Shown: positions 1-6,806 of the stretch, piece by piece
Position numbering within the stretch: the stretch's first letter is position 1
Layout: the number at the start of each line of letters is the position of its first letter
Source of the DNA: Bacteroidales bacterium UBA6229
GTDB lineage: Bacteria; Bacteroidota; Bacteroidia; Bacteroidales; F082
Assembly: GCA_002440975.1 (NCBI GenBank)
Contig: DJWN01000053.1
Location: 2,002-9,438 of the forward strand
Length of the DNA stretch: 7,437 nt
Direction of reading: 5' to 3'
The notes under the pieces: generated by a model
Told to the model about the DNA's origin: nothing
The model's input: only the letters and a program-made list of their open reading frames with translations
Databases searched by the model: none
Made by a program: the position numbers and the translations under genes

Positions 1-2
1 CC

Positions 3-284
3 ACCGTAATAAATATGCATACGCTAAAACCTGTTGACAAAGATTCAATCATTGAAGCAGCAAAAAAATTTAGCAGAATTATCACTGCCGAAGAACACCA
101 GATTACCGGAGGCCTTGGAAGTGCTGTGGCCGAAGTGCTCGCCGAAAATCACCCTGCCCGATTGCTTCGGATTGGAATGAAGGATCGCTTTGGAGAATCA
201 GGTAAAGCAGAAGAGCTACTGGCTAAATATCAAATGGATTCAGTGGGGCTAGTGGAACAAATCAGCAAATGGTATAACAGCTGA
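3..284 (+). CDS. Transketolase, C-terminal section (3' end only, cut by window start)
   Basis: Transketolase moves two-carbon ketol units between sugar phosphates in the non-oxidative pentose phosphate pathway, using thiamine diphosphate in the cytoplasm. Only the last ~94 residues are here. The frame is open to the window edge, and the codons before the first ATG at 15 read T-V-I-N, giving TVINMHTLKPVD, which matches the family's usual RVINMHTIKPLD. That ATG is therefore internal, not a start. Further family signatures are TAEEHQITGGLGSAVAE and IGMKDRFGESGKAEELL, both in the C-terminal domain that closes the dimer. The short ending straight after the KYQMD segment resembles the split type, where N- and C-terminal halves are separate genes; this is inferred, since the rest lies outside. 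It stops at 284, one base from the convergent AlgX-like gene. The alternative is the related C-terminal domain of a full-length transketolase or 1-deoxyxylulose-5-phosphate synthase; the motifs favour transketolase. Confidence 0.92.
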   Translation, partial: TVINMHTLKPVDKDSIIEAAKKFSRIITAEEHQITGGLGSAVAEVLAENHPARLLRIGMKDRFGESGKAEELLAKYQMDSVGLVEQISKWYNS

Positions 285-285
285 T

Positions 286-1764
286 TCAGTCTTTGCCGGC
301 AATTTGATTTTCATAAATCCAAACCGCATCCCTTCGGATCATTTCATCAAGTGGAATTTGTTGATCTTCAGCTTTTTGTTTGATGCTTTCCAGCCAATCG
401 GGTGTTTGCCTGATACCCATCATTAGTATGGTTACCATGGCTTCGCGATACGGTTTGTATTTTTCGGGATGTAATTGATAATCCTCATAAAGTAAGAATT
501 CAGCTTCCTTCCGGATTCTTTCAGGAAGTTCCATTTTTTTCGCCTGAGCATCATCCACCATTCGCATAAAATGTAAGTTGTTGATCCGAACCTGATTAGC
601 AAAATATTGGATTGGATCTTTTTCTTCATGGAAAAAATAATCATACAACTGCTCATCAAAATTCCAGGCAAAATTATGGTGGAAACGTTCGGTTATCATG
701 ATAGCAATCACATCAGCACGATCAATGGCAGCAGCAAAATCCTTGTCATCAACATTGCCGGCCTCAACTCCCTGACGATTCCAAACCGTTTTGTTGTAAT
801 ACCAAAATTCCACCTCAGAAAAGGCATTAAACATAACCAGATCGCTTTGCCAGTTAAAATAAAAGCTGTCGCCAACAAACAAAGCCTTTGGTTTATCTGT
901 TGATGCTGCTACAAACTGAATCTCAGGATAGGCAAGATTTTCAGCTGGTGCAGCAGCAAGCACATTCATGGCCAGCCAGATATCATCATCCGGATGACGA
1001 ATCACCCGGGTTTCATCCAACTTGATGATTTCTAGCTGTGGAATTCCGCCACCACGCAGCTGATTCAGGTATTGCAACATGGTATCAGCAGCCAGTGCGG
1101 CTCCATAATAAGACCAGTGAGTGCCTGCTCTGGGGAATAGCCGGTAAGGTTTGGAATGTTGCCAGGATTGGAAAACGACACTTAAATCCAAATGATCCAC
1201 CTCATTGTATTTCAGTTGTTTACTAAACACCTTATAATTTGAAACACCAGCATCCTCCGCAGCATATTTTGCCGGAAAGCGTTCAGGATAAGTGCTGGCT
1301 TTTCCAGGTTCCAAAATGACGAAAAAGCTTTTTCCAAGTTTTCTCAAGGTATCCTGAACAGCTTTGAGTTTTTTTGCTTTGTCAATCCAAACAGCTTCAC
1401 CCACATAAAATTCGCCCATAAAGGCCCGAATATAGTCTTCCTCAAACAATTCGCCATTTCTTCCAACAATCACTCCTTCGGCATGTGCCTGTCGAAACAA
1501 ACTGTATTCCAATTGATTAAAAATGCGTGTCAAGGTGTTGTGAAAGCCAATGTGAGGTTCGAGGCTGGTAGTAAAATTATCCTGAAAACTACCATCGAGC
1601 CAGCCTGCAAGGTTAAGTTCGCTAAAGGCTGGTGGATTTTGCCTGATAAATGCTCCGGTGAGTGGACTTTCGTCAAAAATGTTGAATTCACGCTGCAAAG
1701 CCGGCAACACCAACAACAGCATTATACCAATAAAAAACAATTTTTTCAGCAGTTGCTGCTTCAT
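286..1764 (-). CDS. AlgX/AlgJ-like SGNH-fold protein, putative O-acetyltransferase for an envelope polysaccharide
   Basis: 492 residues. A Lys-rich start followed by a hydrophobic stretch (about residues 9-22) gives a signal peptide or membrane anchor, placing the rest outside the cytoplasmic membrane. The AlgX/AlgJ family hallmarks appear in order: FQDNFTTSLEPHIGFHNTL (60-78), VIVGRNGELFEEDYI (98-112), GTHWSYYG (214-221) and the nucleophile motif FVGDSF (296-301, Ser300), then ITERFHHNF (357-365). Family members transfer acetyl from a membrane MBOAT protein onto polysaccharides such as alginate, with a Ser-His-Asp triad. Ser300 and His216 are visible, but the Asp expected two residues before the His is Gly214. 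A helical tail of about 115 residues (375-492), ending in DWLESIKQKAEDQQIPLDEM, follows the SGNH core. It is last in the operon, 4 nt after the stop of the large peptidase-like gene. The ATG at 1764 has no Shine-Dalgarno. No MBOAT gene is in the window, so substrate and activity are unproven. Confidence 0.85.
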   Translation of the reverse strand: MKQQLLKKLFFIGIMLLLVLPALQREFNIFDESPLTGAFIRQNPPAFSELNLAGWLDGSFQDNFTTSLEPHIGFHNTLTRIFNQLEYSLFRQAHAEGVIVGRNGELFEEDYIRAFMGEFYVGEAVWIDKAKKLKAVQDTLRKLGKSFFVILEPGKASTYPERFPAKYAAEDAGVSNYKVFSKQLKYNEVDHLDLSVVFQSWQHSKPYRLFPRAGTHWSYYGAALAADTMLQYLNQLRGGGIPQLEIIKLDETRVIRHPDDDIWLAMNVLAAAPAENLAYPEIQFVAASTDKPKALFVGDSFYFNWQSDLVMFNAFSEVEFWYYNKTVWNRQGVEAGNVDDKDFAAAIDRADVIAIMITERFHHNFAWNFDEQLYDYFFHEEKDPIQYFANQVRINNLHFMRMVDDAQAKKMELPERIRKEAEFLLYEDYQLHPEKYKPYREAMVTILMMGIRQTPDWLESIKQKAEDQQIPLDEMIRRDAVWIYENQIAGKD

Positions 1765-1768
1765 CTGA

Positions 1769-4700
1769 TTAAAAACGAATCATCTGTTTAACTAATTGCT
1801 GTGATTTACCTGTCAGGATTACAGTGTATATTCCTGAAGACCAAGAACTAACATCAATCACATACGTTCTTTGCATCGTATTGATTGGCTTACCAACTAG
1901 TTGACGGCCGTTTTTGTCGATAACGAGCAATTGCAATACCTCTTCCGCTGGCCAGTCAACAACTACCGACATCCTGTCGCGTGCCGGATTTGGGCTTATC
2001 CGAATATTATACTCATCCGATAAAGCAGCTTCAGGGAATCCGGTTACAACTTTTCTGACCGGAAAAACAATATAATCAATCCAGACGCAATCAGAGCCAT
2101 TCGAAACGCTATAATCTTTCTCATACACCCAGCTTAGGATATGATCGCCTTCGGGAACAGCAAACTCTGCCCTTGTCCAGTCATGTTCACCAGAAAGATT
2201 TAGTAGAGTTTGATCGTTCAGCCTAAACTTGAAAAAATCATAAGTAGATTCGGATGAAACCTTATAATAAAAGCTTATACTATCCTCGTAAGGAACATTA
2301 TAGGCGAGTGTTAAACCCGAAACATTGTTATCTCCAATCACACCCGAACGTGCTGAATAGCTACCTTCATAAACTACTTCATCCGTAATAAACCAATCAC
2401 CCTGACCTTCGAAATTCCATTCGAACAGCTGAAAACTGGCTGTTTCGAAATCCTCCAATATCAGCGATGTCATTATGGGGATGCTGATGATTGTGCTGTA
2501 TTCTTCCAGACTTGTGATGTGCAGTACCAGCTCAAGAATTTCCATTGGGATTGCGTTTTCACTCAGCTCAACCGTGAACATTGCTTCCCAGCTTTCGTTT
2601 CCCCCCAGATAACTTGTTGCTGCATCTGATTGCGTAATCAATAAATCAGTATTGTTGCATGATAAAACAGCATGCAAATCGTGCAAAGGTGCTCCGCCGG
2701 AATTATGTATTGAAATAATCAGTTCGGCTTCATCGCCGGGATCCAGGATTCCATTATCACCATCATTTACTATCAGGTAATTGGGGTTAAGTTCTGCATT
2801 AAATACCTCAAAGTTGAGCATTCGCGCCCAGCTATCTTCAGCAGTAGAAAAACTAAGCAAAAACATACCCTGGTATCCATTTGGAATTTCATGGCTTACC
2901 TCCACGGCAAAAGCCTCAGTCAATTCGAAAATTTCTCCTGATACCAAAGCTTCTATGTTCACCTGGTGATCCACTATTGTGAACAGCTCATCCTCCGTTG
3001 TCAGCGTCAAAGTGCCCGCTGATATATTGTATGGATTCAAATTTTGAAGGGTAATATCCAGCGCAAAAGTTTCCCCAAAATCGATCTGATGATCACCACC
3101 TGAGATGGGAATAGCATCCATCCTGACACCCTCAACCGCAAAAGAGAGAAGCTTTTGCGCACGTACATTGTTTTGGTCCATCGCCTGGACTTTAATATTT
3201 AATTCAGGCACATACTCATCAAGCAACAGGTTGAGTAATCCTTGTTCCGACAAATCAACGCCTATATTCTTTTGTTCATTTTCAAATGTATAACGTTTAT
3301 CTTTTGTGGGGATAAAAGCTCCTACCGGATTCAGGTCAATAAAGTTTTCACCATCGCCGGCCGAGATTCCGCCATAGCGATTAATATAGGAAGCTGCCAG
3401 ATGATCGCCATAAAATAGTTTTATTGTTCCGTCCGGAAACAAGGATGCTATCATCTCAACAGTACTCGTTCCGGATTGCCCGTAAACGGAAAGCCTCCAT
3501 CTAAAACTTACACTGTCCGGTTTTGAATCAACCCAAAGGCCGTCGCCATTAGCAGGCACCACATAAAAAGGATTAGACAGTGCCGGGGCAATCAACTTAT
3601 TCTGCTTAAGGTAAGTACGTCCATCGATATAATAAGGCCAGGGGGACAATCCGGCTTCAAAACGCAAAAATCCATCCACACTCATAAACACTTCTTCATA
3701 GTTTTTACCATAAAACGGAAAACCAAAAGGTAAGTCAAAACCAACGGTTCCATTATTATTATTGGAAGGCGTTAACTGTATTTCATCCGTCAACACCGGA
3801 AACGTATAATCATCTACAGTTGTTTGAAGATCATTTGTAAGCGACCAATAATAAGGTGAACTACCACCACTTGCGCTAAGCTGGGTTTCGTAGGGTTCGT
3901 AAAGCTTTAGTGCCGGAAGAGATTCTTCATTTATCAGTATGGGATCAAAGTTTATAGCAGCATCAATGGTGAGCATTGTAGTGCCATTATTCACCATTGG
4001 AACATCTGACTCTAAGCACTGTATTTCTGTTGGGTAACTTGTGTAATCCATCAGAGAGAAGGAGTTAACAGCACCATCATACTGACCCAATATATCTTTC
4101 TCATATACGATAAGAAAATATTTCGCTGGCTGGCCCGGTTCAAGATGCATAAGAAAAGCATTCATATCCAAACCAAACTCTATACCTGCTACACCACTAT
4201 TACCTTGCATGGGCATACATCCCCCCTGAAAATCAAAAATAGGGTAATCCACAATAAATTCAGGCTCTGTAGCTTGCATATCCGTTGACATCCCGACACT
4301 CACTTTAATCTTGTTGCGACAATTATGATTCAGATGGACCTTTGCCGTAAGTTGTGGTTTATGGTTTTCCTTAGCATCTACTATGGCTACCCGATTATCC
4401 CAGATACCACCCTGCTGAAAACGATCAGCAACAGTTTTGTACATCATATACGAAAAACCATTATCGCCCCATCCAGAAATGGATCCATAGGTATTGGCCA
4501 TCTTAAAACCACCTATTTCCCAGTCACGCATATCCACAACACCATCCATATTGATGTCGATATCATTGGTGTATTGCCCGTCATTGTTATAATCCCAACG
4601 GATATCATCATGATATCCAACAATTGTCATGGCATGATTGGCCGAATTTCCCCACTGAGTTATGACGTGTTTGCCAGCTTCCGCTGTTCCTTCGGGAAGG

Positions 4701-5344
4701 GTTTGAGGAGGATAACTAAATTCGGCATAAAAAGATGCCATCCCTCCGGGCACAGCCCCATTTCCATGATCATAAATCCAGTTTTTAAGGGTTTGCAGCC
4801 CTTCTTCAGTGCTGGTCTTTATTGAATAGACCTGATGGATCCGGTTGTACATTCCATTATAATATGCATCATAACCGCTTATCCAGCGCGAAGGTCCTCC
4901 ATAGGCCATTCCACCATAATCTGCAACATTAGGGGTTCCTACTTGTCGCAATATCTCAAAGGTTTCATAATAATTTACTCCGGCATCGCTTCCGTTATTT
5001 AAAAAATTATAGGCGAAATGTGTTGGGTATTGATTCTCAGGAAGGCTACCACTGACGACTCTTTTCCGGTTTATTTCGTAAGTAAACATGATACCAATAC
5101 TGCTGGCCTGACCACACTCGAGACCGACCTGAGCAACCAAAGGCCTGAAATAAATAGTCTCTGAGTTATCCACTACAGCAGGCAAAGTTCGTCGTAAAGT
5201 TTGCTCAGTAAGTTGCAATTCAGGTAATTGCGAAAGCATCGTTTTGTCGTATTCAGAAAGAGGTTGCAACTGAGGTAAAGCTTCCTGTGTGAAACCCACT
5301 AATGCCAACGACAGCAAGAGTGCAAGAGCAAAATAATATTTCAT
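1769..5344 (-). CDS. Large secreted papain-like (C1-type) peptidase/adhesin protein with T9SS type A sorting domain
   Basis: 1191 residues. Visible modules in order: signal peptide (1-19, cut near GFT|QE); papain-fold domain (~60-325) with Gln72, Cys77 in QVGLECGQASS, His237 in NHAMTIVGY, Asn284 in MANTYG and GWGDNGF (291-297); possible Ig-like strand pattern near 475-505; a domain with FPFYGKNYEEVFMSVDGFL (542-560) like nidogen/propeptide-type beta modules; two Ig-like repeats (~740-850 and 855-955, the second starting NDGDNGILDPGDEAEL); a jelly-roll resembling the gingipain cleaved-adhesin/MAM type (~962-1096, GSDCVWIDYIVFP); and a type IX sorting domain (1113-1191; ISPNP, GIYTV, final basic-aromatic end). 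The protein should cross the outer membrane by T9SS and be released or anchored at the surface. Two DxNxDG loops sit between His and Asn. The papain Cys motif is unusual, so activity is likely but not certain. It begins 38 nt after DUF4159 and is followed 4 nt later by the AlgX-like gene. Confidence 0.88.
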   Translation of the reverse strand: MKYYFALALLLSLALVGFTQEALPQLQPLSEYDKTMLSQLPELQLTEQTLRRTLPAVVDNSETIYFRPLVAQVGLECGQASSIGIMFTYEINRKRVVSGSLPENQYPTHFAYNFLNNGSDAGVNYYETFEILRQVGTPNVADYGGMAYGGPSRWISGYDAYYNGMYNRIHQVYSIKTSTEEGLQTLKNWIYDHGNGAVPGGMASFYAEFSYPPQTLPEGTAEAGKHVITQWGNSANHAMTIVGYHDDIRWDYNNDGQYTNDIDINMDGVVDMRDWEIGGFKMANTYGSISGWGDNGFSYMMYKTVADRFQQGGIWDNRVAIVDAKENHKPQLTAKVHLNHNCRNKIKVSVGMSTDMQATEPEFIVDYPIFDFQGGCMPMQGNSGVAGIEFGLDMNAFLMHLEPGQPAKYFLIVYEKDILGQYDGAVNSFSLMDYTSYPTEIQCLESDVPMVNNGTTMLTIDAAINFDPILINEESLPALKLYEPYETQLSASGGSSPYYWSLTNDLQTTVDDYTFPVLTDEIQLTPSNNNNGTVGFDLPFGFPFYGKNYEEVFMSVDGFLRFEAGLSPWPYYIDGRTYLKQNKLIAPALSNPFYVVPANGDGLWVDSKPDSVSFRWRLSVYGQSGTSTVEMIASLFPDGTIKLFYGDHLAASYINRYGGISAGDGENFIDLNPVGAFIPTKDKRYTFENEQKNIGVDLSEQGLLNLLLDEYVPELNIKVQAMDQNNVRAQKLLSFAVEGVRMDAIPISGGDHQIDFGETFALDITLQNLNPYNISAGTLTLTTEDELFTIVDHQVNIEALVSGEIFELTEAFAVEVSHEIPNGYQGMFLLSFSTAEDSWARMLNFEVFNAELNPNYLIVNDGDNGILDPGDEAELIISIHNSGGAPLHDLHAVLSCNNTDLLITQSDAATSYLGGNESWEAMFTVELSENAIPMEILELVLHITSLEEYSTIISIPIMTSLILEDFETASFQLFEWNFEGQGDWFITDEVVYEGSYSARSGVIGDNNVSGLTLAYNVPYEDSISFYYKVSSESTYDFFKFRLNDQTLLNLSGEHDWTRAEFAVPEGDHILSWVYEKDYSVSNGSDCVWIDYIVFPVRKVVTGFPEAALSDEYNIRISPNPARDRMSVVVDWPAEEVLQLLVIDKNGRQLVGKPINTMQRTYVIDVSSWSSGIYTVILTGKSQQLVKQMIRF
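1772..2008 (-). other. T9SS type A sorting (C-terminal) domain of the large peptidase-like protein
   Basis: Residues 1113-1191 show the conserved pattern of the type A C-terminal sorting domain: SPNP at 1117-1120, a hydrophobic strand, IDKNGRQL (1142-1149), the IDVSSWSSGIYTV turn-and-strand (1163-1175), and a closing basic segment ending in VKQMIRF. Known members are recognised by the outer-membrane type IX machinery and removed by its sortase-like protein while the cargo is attached to anionic lipopolysaccharide. It is the strongest taxonomic marker in the window, pointing to Bacteroidota. Confidence 0.93.
2057..2461 (-). other. Cleaved-adhesin/MAM-like jelly-roll module within the large secreted protein
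   Basis: Residues ~962-1096 run from LEDFETASFQLFEWNFEGQG through YEGSYSARSGVIGDN, DSISFYYKVSSESTYDFFKF, and VPEGDHILSWVYEKDYS to GSDCVWIDYIVFP. The order and wording of these strands match the beta-sandwich adhesin modules found beside peptidase domains in gingipains and many other T9SS cargo proteins. Such modules bind proteins or glycans. Ligand here is unknown. The family assignment rests on remembered motif patterns, not on a profile search. Confidence 0.7.
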
Positions 5345-5382
5345 AGAATTTGAGGTTTAGTCATAAGTGTAAATTGAAATTC

Positions 5383-6048
5383 TCAAAGCTCGTCATCCCG
5401 CTGAGGAGCAAATATATAACTTATTATGTTCGCTCCCATTTGCAATGCTTTCAATCGTGTTTCTTCCGAATCATTGTGCACCCTTTGATCTTCCCAACCA
5501 TCGCCCAGATCAGTCTCGTAAGTGTACAAACAAACCAACCGGCCTTCGTAGATTAAACCAAAAGCCTGGGCAGCTTTGTTGTCGTGCACATGAATCTTGG
5601 GAATGCCATTTGGAAATTTAAAAGCTTGAGAGAAAATGGGATGCGACTTTGGCAACTCGATGAAATCCAGCTCCGGAAAAACTTTCTTCATTTGTGGTCT
5701 GATGTATGGATCCATGCCATAGTTATCATCGATATGCAAAAAACCTCCGGCAATCAGATAGTTACGTAGGTTTTGTGCTTCCTCGGCATCAAAAATCACA
5801 TTGCCATGACCGGTCATATGTATAAAAGGGTAGTTAAACAGGATCTGATCGCCTGGTTCAACAGTAGCAATTTGATCTGAAAAGCTTGTTCCAATTTGTT
5901 CGTTACAAAATCGGGCTAAATTTGGCAAAGAAGTCGGGTTGGCATACCAATCGCCTCCACCACGGTACTTCATCAAGGCCAGCTGCATATCCTGTGCCTG
6001 AACTGCCAACGAAACAAAAACGTAAAACAAAATAGCTGATATTCTCAT
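5383..6048 (-). CDS. Secreted DUF4159 domain protein
   Basis: 221 residues. Residues 1-18 are a signal peptide (hydrophobic core ILFYVFVSLAV, signal peptidase I-type cut at VQA|QD), so it should be periplasmic or exported. The mature protein is almost entirely one DUF4159 domain, with the usual blocks KYRGGGDWYANPTSLPNL (27-44), TGHGN (79-83), GGFLHIDDNYGMD (101-113), SHPIF (135-139), DLGDGWED (180-187) and MGANIISY (204-211). The family has no established reaction; as I recall it belongs to the class I glutamine amidotransferase-like fold group, often as the C-terminal domain of larger BatA-like membrane proteins, whereas here it stands alone. It starts inside the stop codon of rsmE (ATGA overlap, 6045-6048), implying translational coupling. 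The start fits both the overlap and the signal peptide. It ends in an acidic DDEL. Confidence 0.9.
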   Translation of the reverse strand: MRISAILFYVFVSLAVQAQDMQLALMKYRGGGDWYANPTSLPNLARFCNEQIGTSFSDQIATVEPGDQILFNYPFIHMTGHGNVIFDAEEAQNLRNYLIAGGFLHIDDNYGMDPYIRPQMKKVFPELDFIELPKSHPIFSQAFKFPNGIPKIHVHDNKAAQAFGLIYEGRLVCLYTYETDLGDGWEDQRVHNDSEETRLKALQMGANIISYIFAPQRDDEL

Positions 6049-6752
6049 TGTAATTGATTTATTATTTGAATCGTATGAACTGCGGCCACACCAGCCGTCT
6101 CGGTGCGAAGGCGCGCTGCTCCAAGACTTACCGGAATAAAACCTGAAAGCTTCGATTCCTCGATTTCGTCGCGACTGAAATCACCTTCAGGCCCAATCAA
6201 AACGAAGGTATTACGCCCGGGCGCAGCTGCTTTGGCCAATGTTTGTGTTACTCCCTCATCAATCCAGGCGACAAAACGATCACCCTCAAAAGGAAGCTGA
6301 AAAAGCGTGGATAGCTTTTGGACATCGTAAAGCTTAGGCAATCTGGATTTAACTGACTGTTTCATGGCCGCAATGATAACTTTTTCGAGCCGTTCCGGTT
6401 TTGTTTTTCTTCGCTCTGAATGGAAGGATTCAAACAGAAAAATCTCATCCACCCCTATCTCAGTAGCCTTTTCGAGGAACCATTCCAGCCGGTCGCTGTT
6501 TTTTGTTGGCGCAATGCCGATGCTAAGTCTGAAAGGCCAGTGATCATAGCCTTTTATGCCCTCCATTAATTCGGCCTGTAAGTGCTTTGAATTAGCATCA
6601 ATTATTGTTGCATCAAAGATTAAGCCTTTACCATTCGTAATTCTAAAAGCATCACCCGGCCTCATCCTCAACACTTTTATACAATGTCGCGATTCTTCTT
6701 CCGACAAACTAAACAAACCGGAATGGGCTCCGGGGTCATAGGCCAGATGCAT
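6045..6752 (-). CDS. rsmE: 16S rRNA (uracil(1498)-N3)-methyltransferase RsmE
   Basis: RsmE methylates N3 of U1498 (E. coli numbering) of 16S rRNA, in the decoding region of the small ribosomal subunit, using S-adenosylmethionine. The 235 residues match the usual family length of ~230-250. An N-terminal PUA-like part carries ESRHCIKVLRMRPGD (20-34). The C-terminal SPOUT (trefoil-knot) methyltransferase domain carries KNSDRLEWFLEKATEIGVDE (84-103), AAMKQSVKSRLPKL (128-141), the SAM-binding IGPEGDFSRDE (186-196) and SLGAARLRTETA (209-220). The AMKQS wording in place of the EQ-type motif of Proteobacteria is, from memory, usual in Bacteroidota. It is the first gene of the minus-strand operon and overlaps the DUF4159 gene by 4 nt. 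The ATG at 6752 is chosen because MHLAYDPG is the expected N-terminal beginning; no clear Shine-Dalgarno precedes it. Confidence 0.96.
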   Translation of the reverse strand: MHLAYDPGAHSGLFSLSEEESRHCIKVLRMRPGDAFRITNGKGLIFDATIIDANSKHLQAELMEGIKGYDHWPFRLSIGIAPTKNSDRLEWFLEKATEIGVDEIFLFESFHSERRKTKPERLEKVIIAAMKQSVKSRLPKLYDVQKLSTLFQLPFEGDRFVAWIDEGVTQTLAKAAAPGRNTFVLIGPEGDFSRDEIEESKLSGFIPVSLGAARLRTETAGVAAVHTIQIINQLQ

Positions 6753-6772
6753 AATGATACAAAAATTTCACA

Positions 6773-6806
6773 CAAAGTAAATCATTTTTTTGTTAGAGAA
6801 TGAAAA
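6773..6806 (-). promoter_or_regulatory. Possible Bacteroidota-type sigma promoter for the rsmE operon
   Basis: On the minus strand, TTACTTTG (6780-6773) matches the Bacteroidota -7 consensus TAnnTTTG at all fixed positions but one. TTTC (6805-6802) lies about 21 nt upstream, where the -33 TTTG is expected, with one mismatch. Transcription would begin some 10-15 nt before the rsmE ATG, giving a short leader. A perfect 10-bp palindrome, aaacatgttt (6804-6813), overlaps the -33 position and could bind a dimeric regulator. A/T-rich DNA yields such matches easily, so this is tentative. Confidence 0.3.

Noticed and set aside
15..17. ATG at 15 as the start of a small stand-alone transketolase-like gene
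   Set aside because: The frame is open to the left edge and the preceding codons (T-V-I-N) match the conserved transketolase sequence before MHT, so this Met is internal.
277..300. A bidirectional terminator between the transketolase and AlgX-like genes
   Set aside because: Only one base separates the stops, and I found no stable stem with a flanking T-run on either strand here.
607..903. A 98-codon plus-strand open frame opposite the AlgX-like nucleophile region
   Set aside because: Antisense to the GDSF motif and following conserved sequence; no independent coding sign.
1483..1791. A 102-codon plus-strand open frame opposite the start of the AlgX-like gene
   Set aside because: Antisense to the signal and N-terminal AlgX-like motifs; composition is the mirror of the real gene and no family is recognisable.
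4325..4825. A 166-codon plus-strand open frame opposite the peptidase domain
   Set aside because: It lies entirely antisense to a well-supported papain-like domain with recognisable catalytic residues; its product (many Ile/His/Pro) matches nothing I recognise and is a shadow frame.
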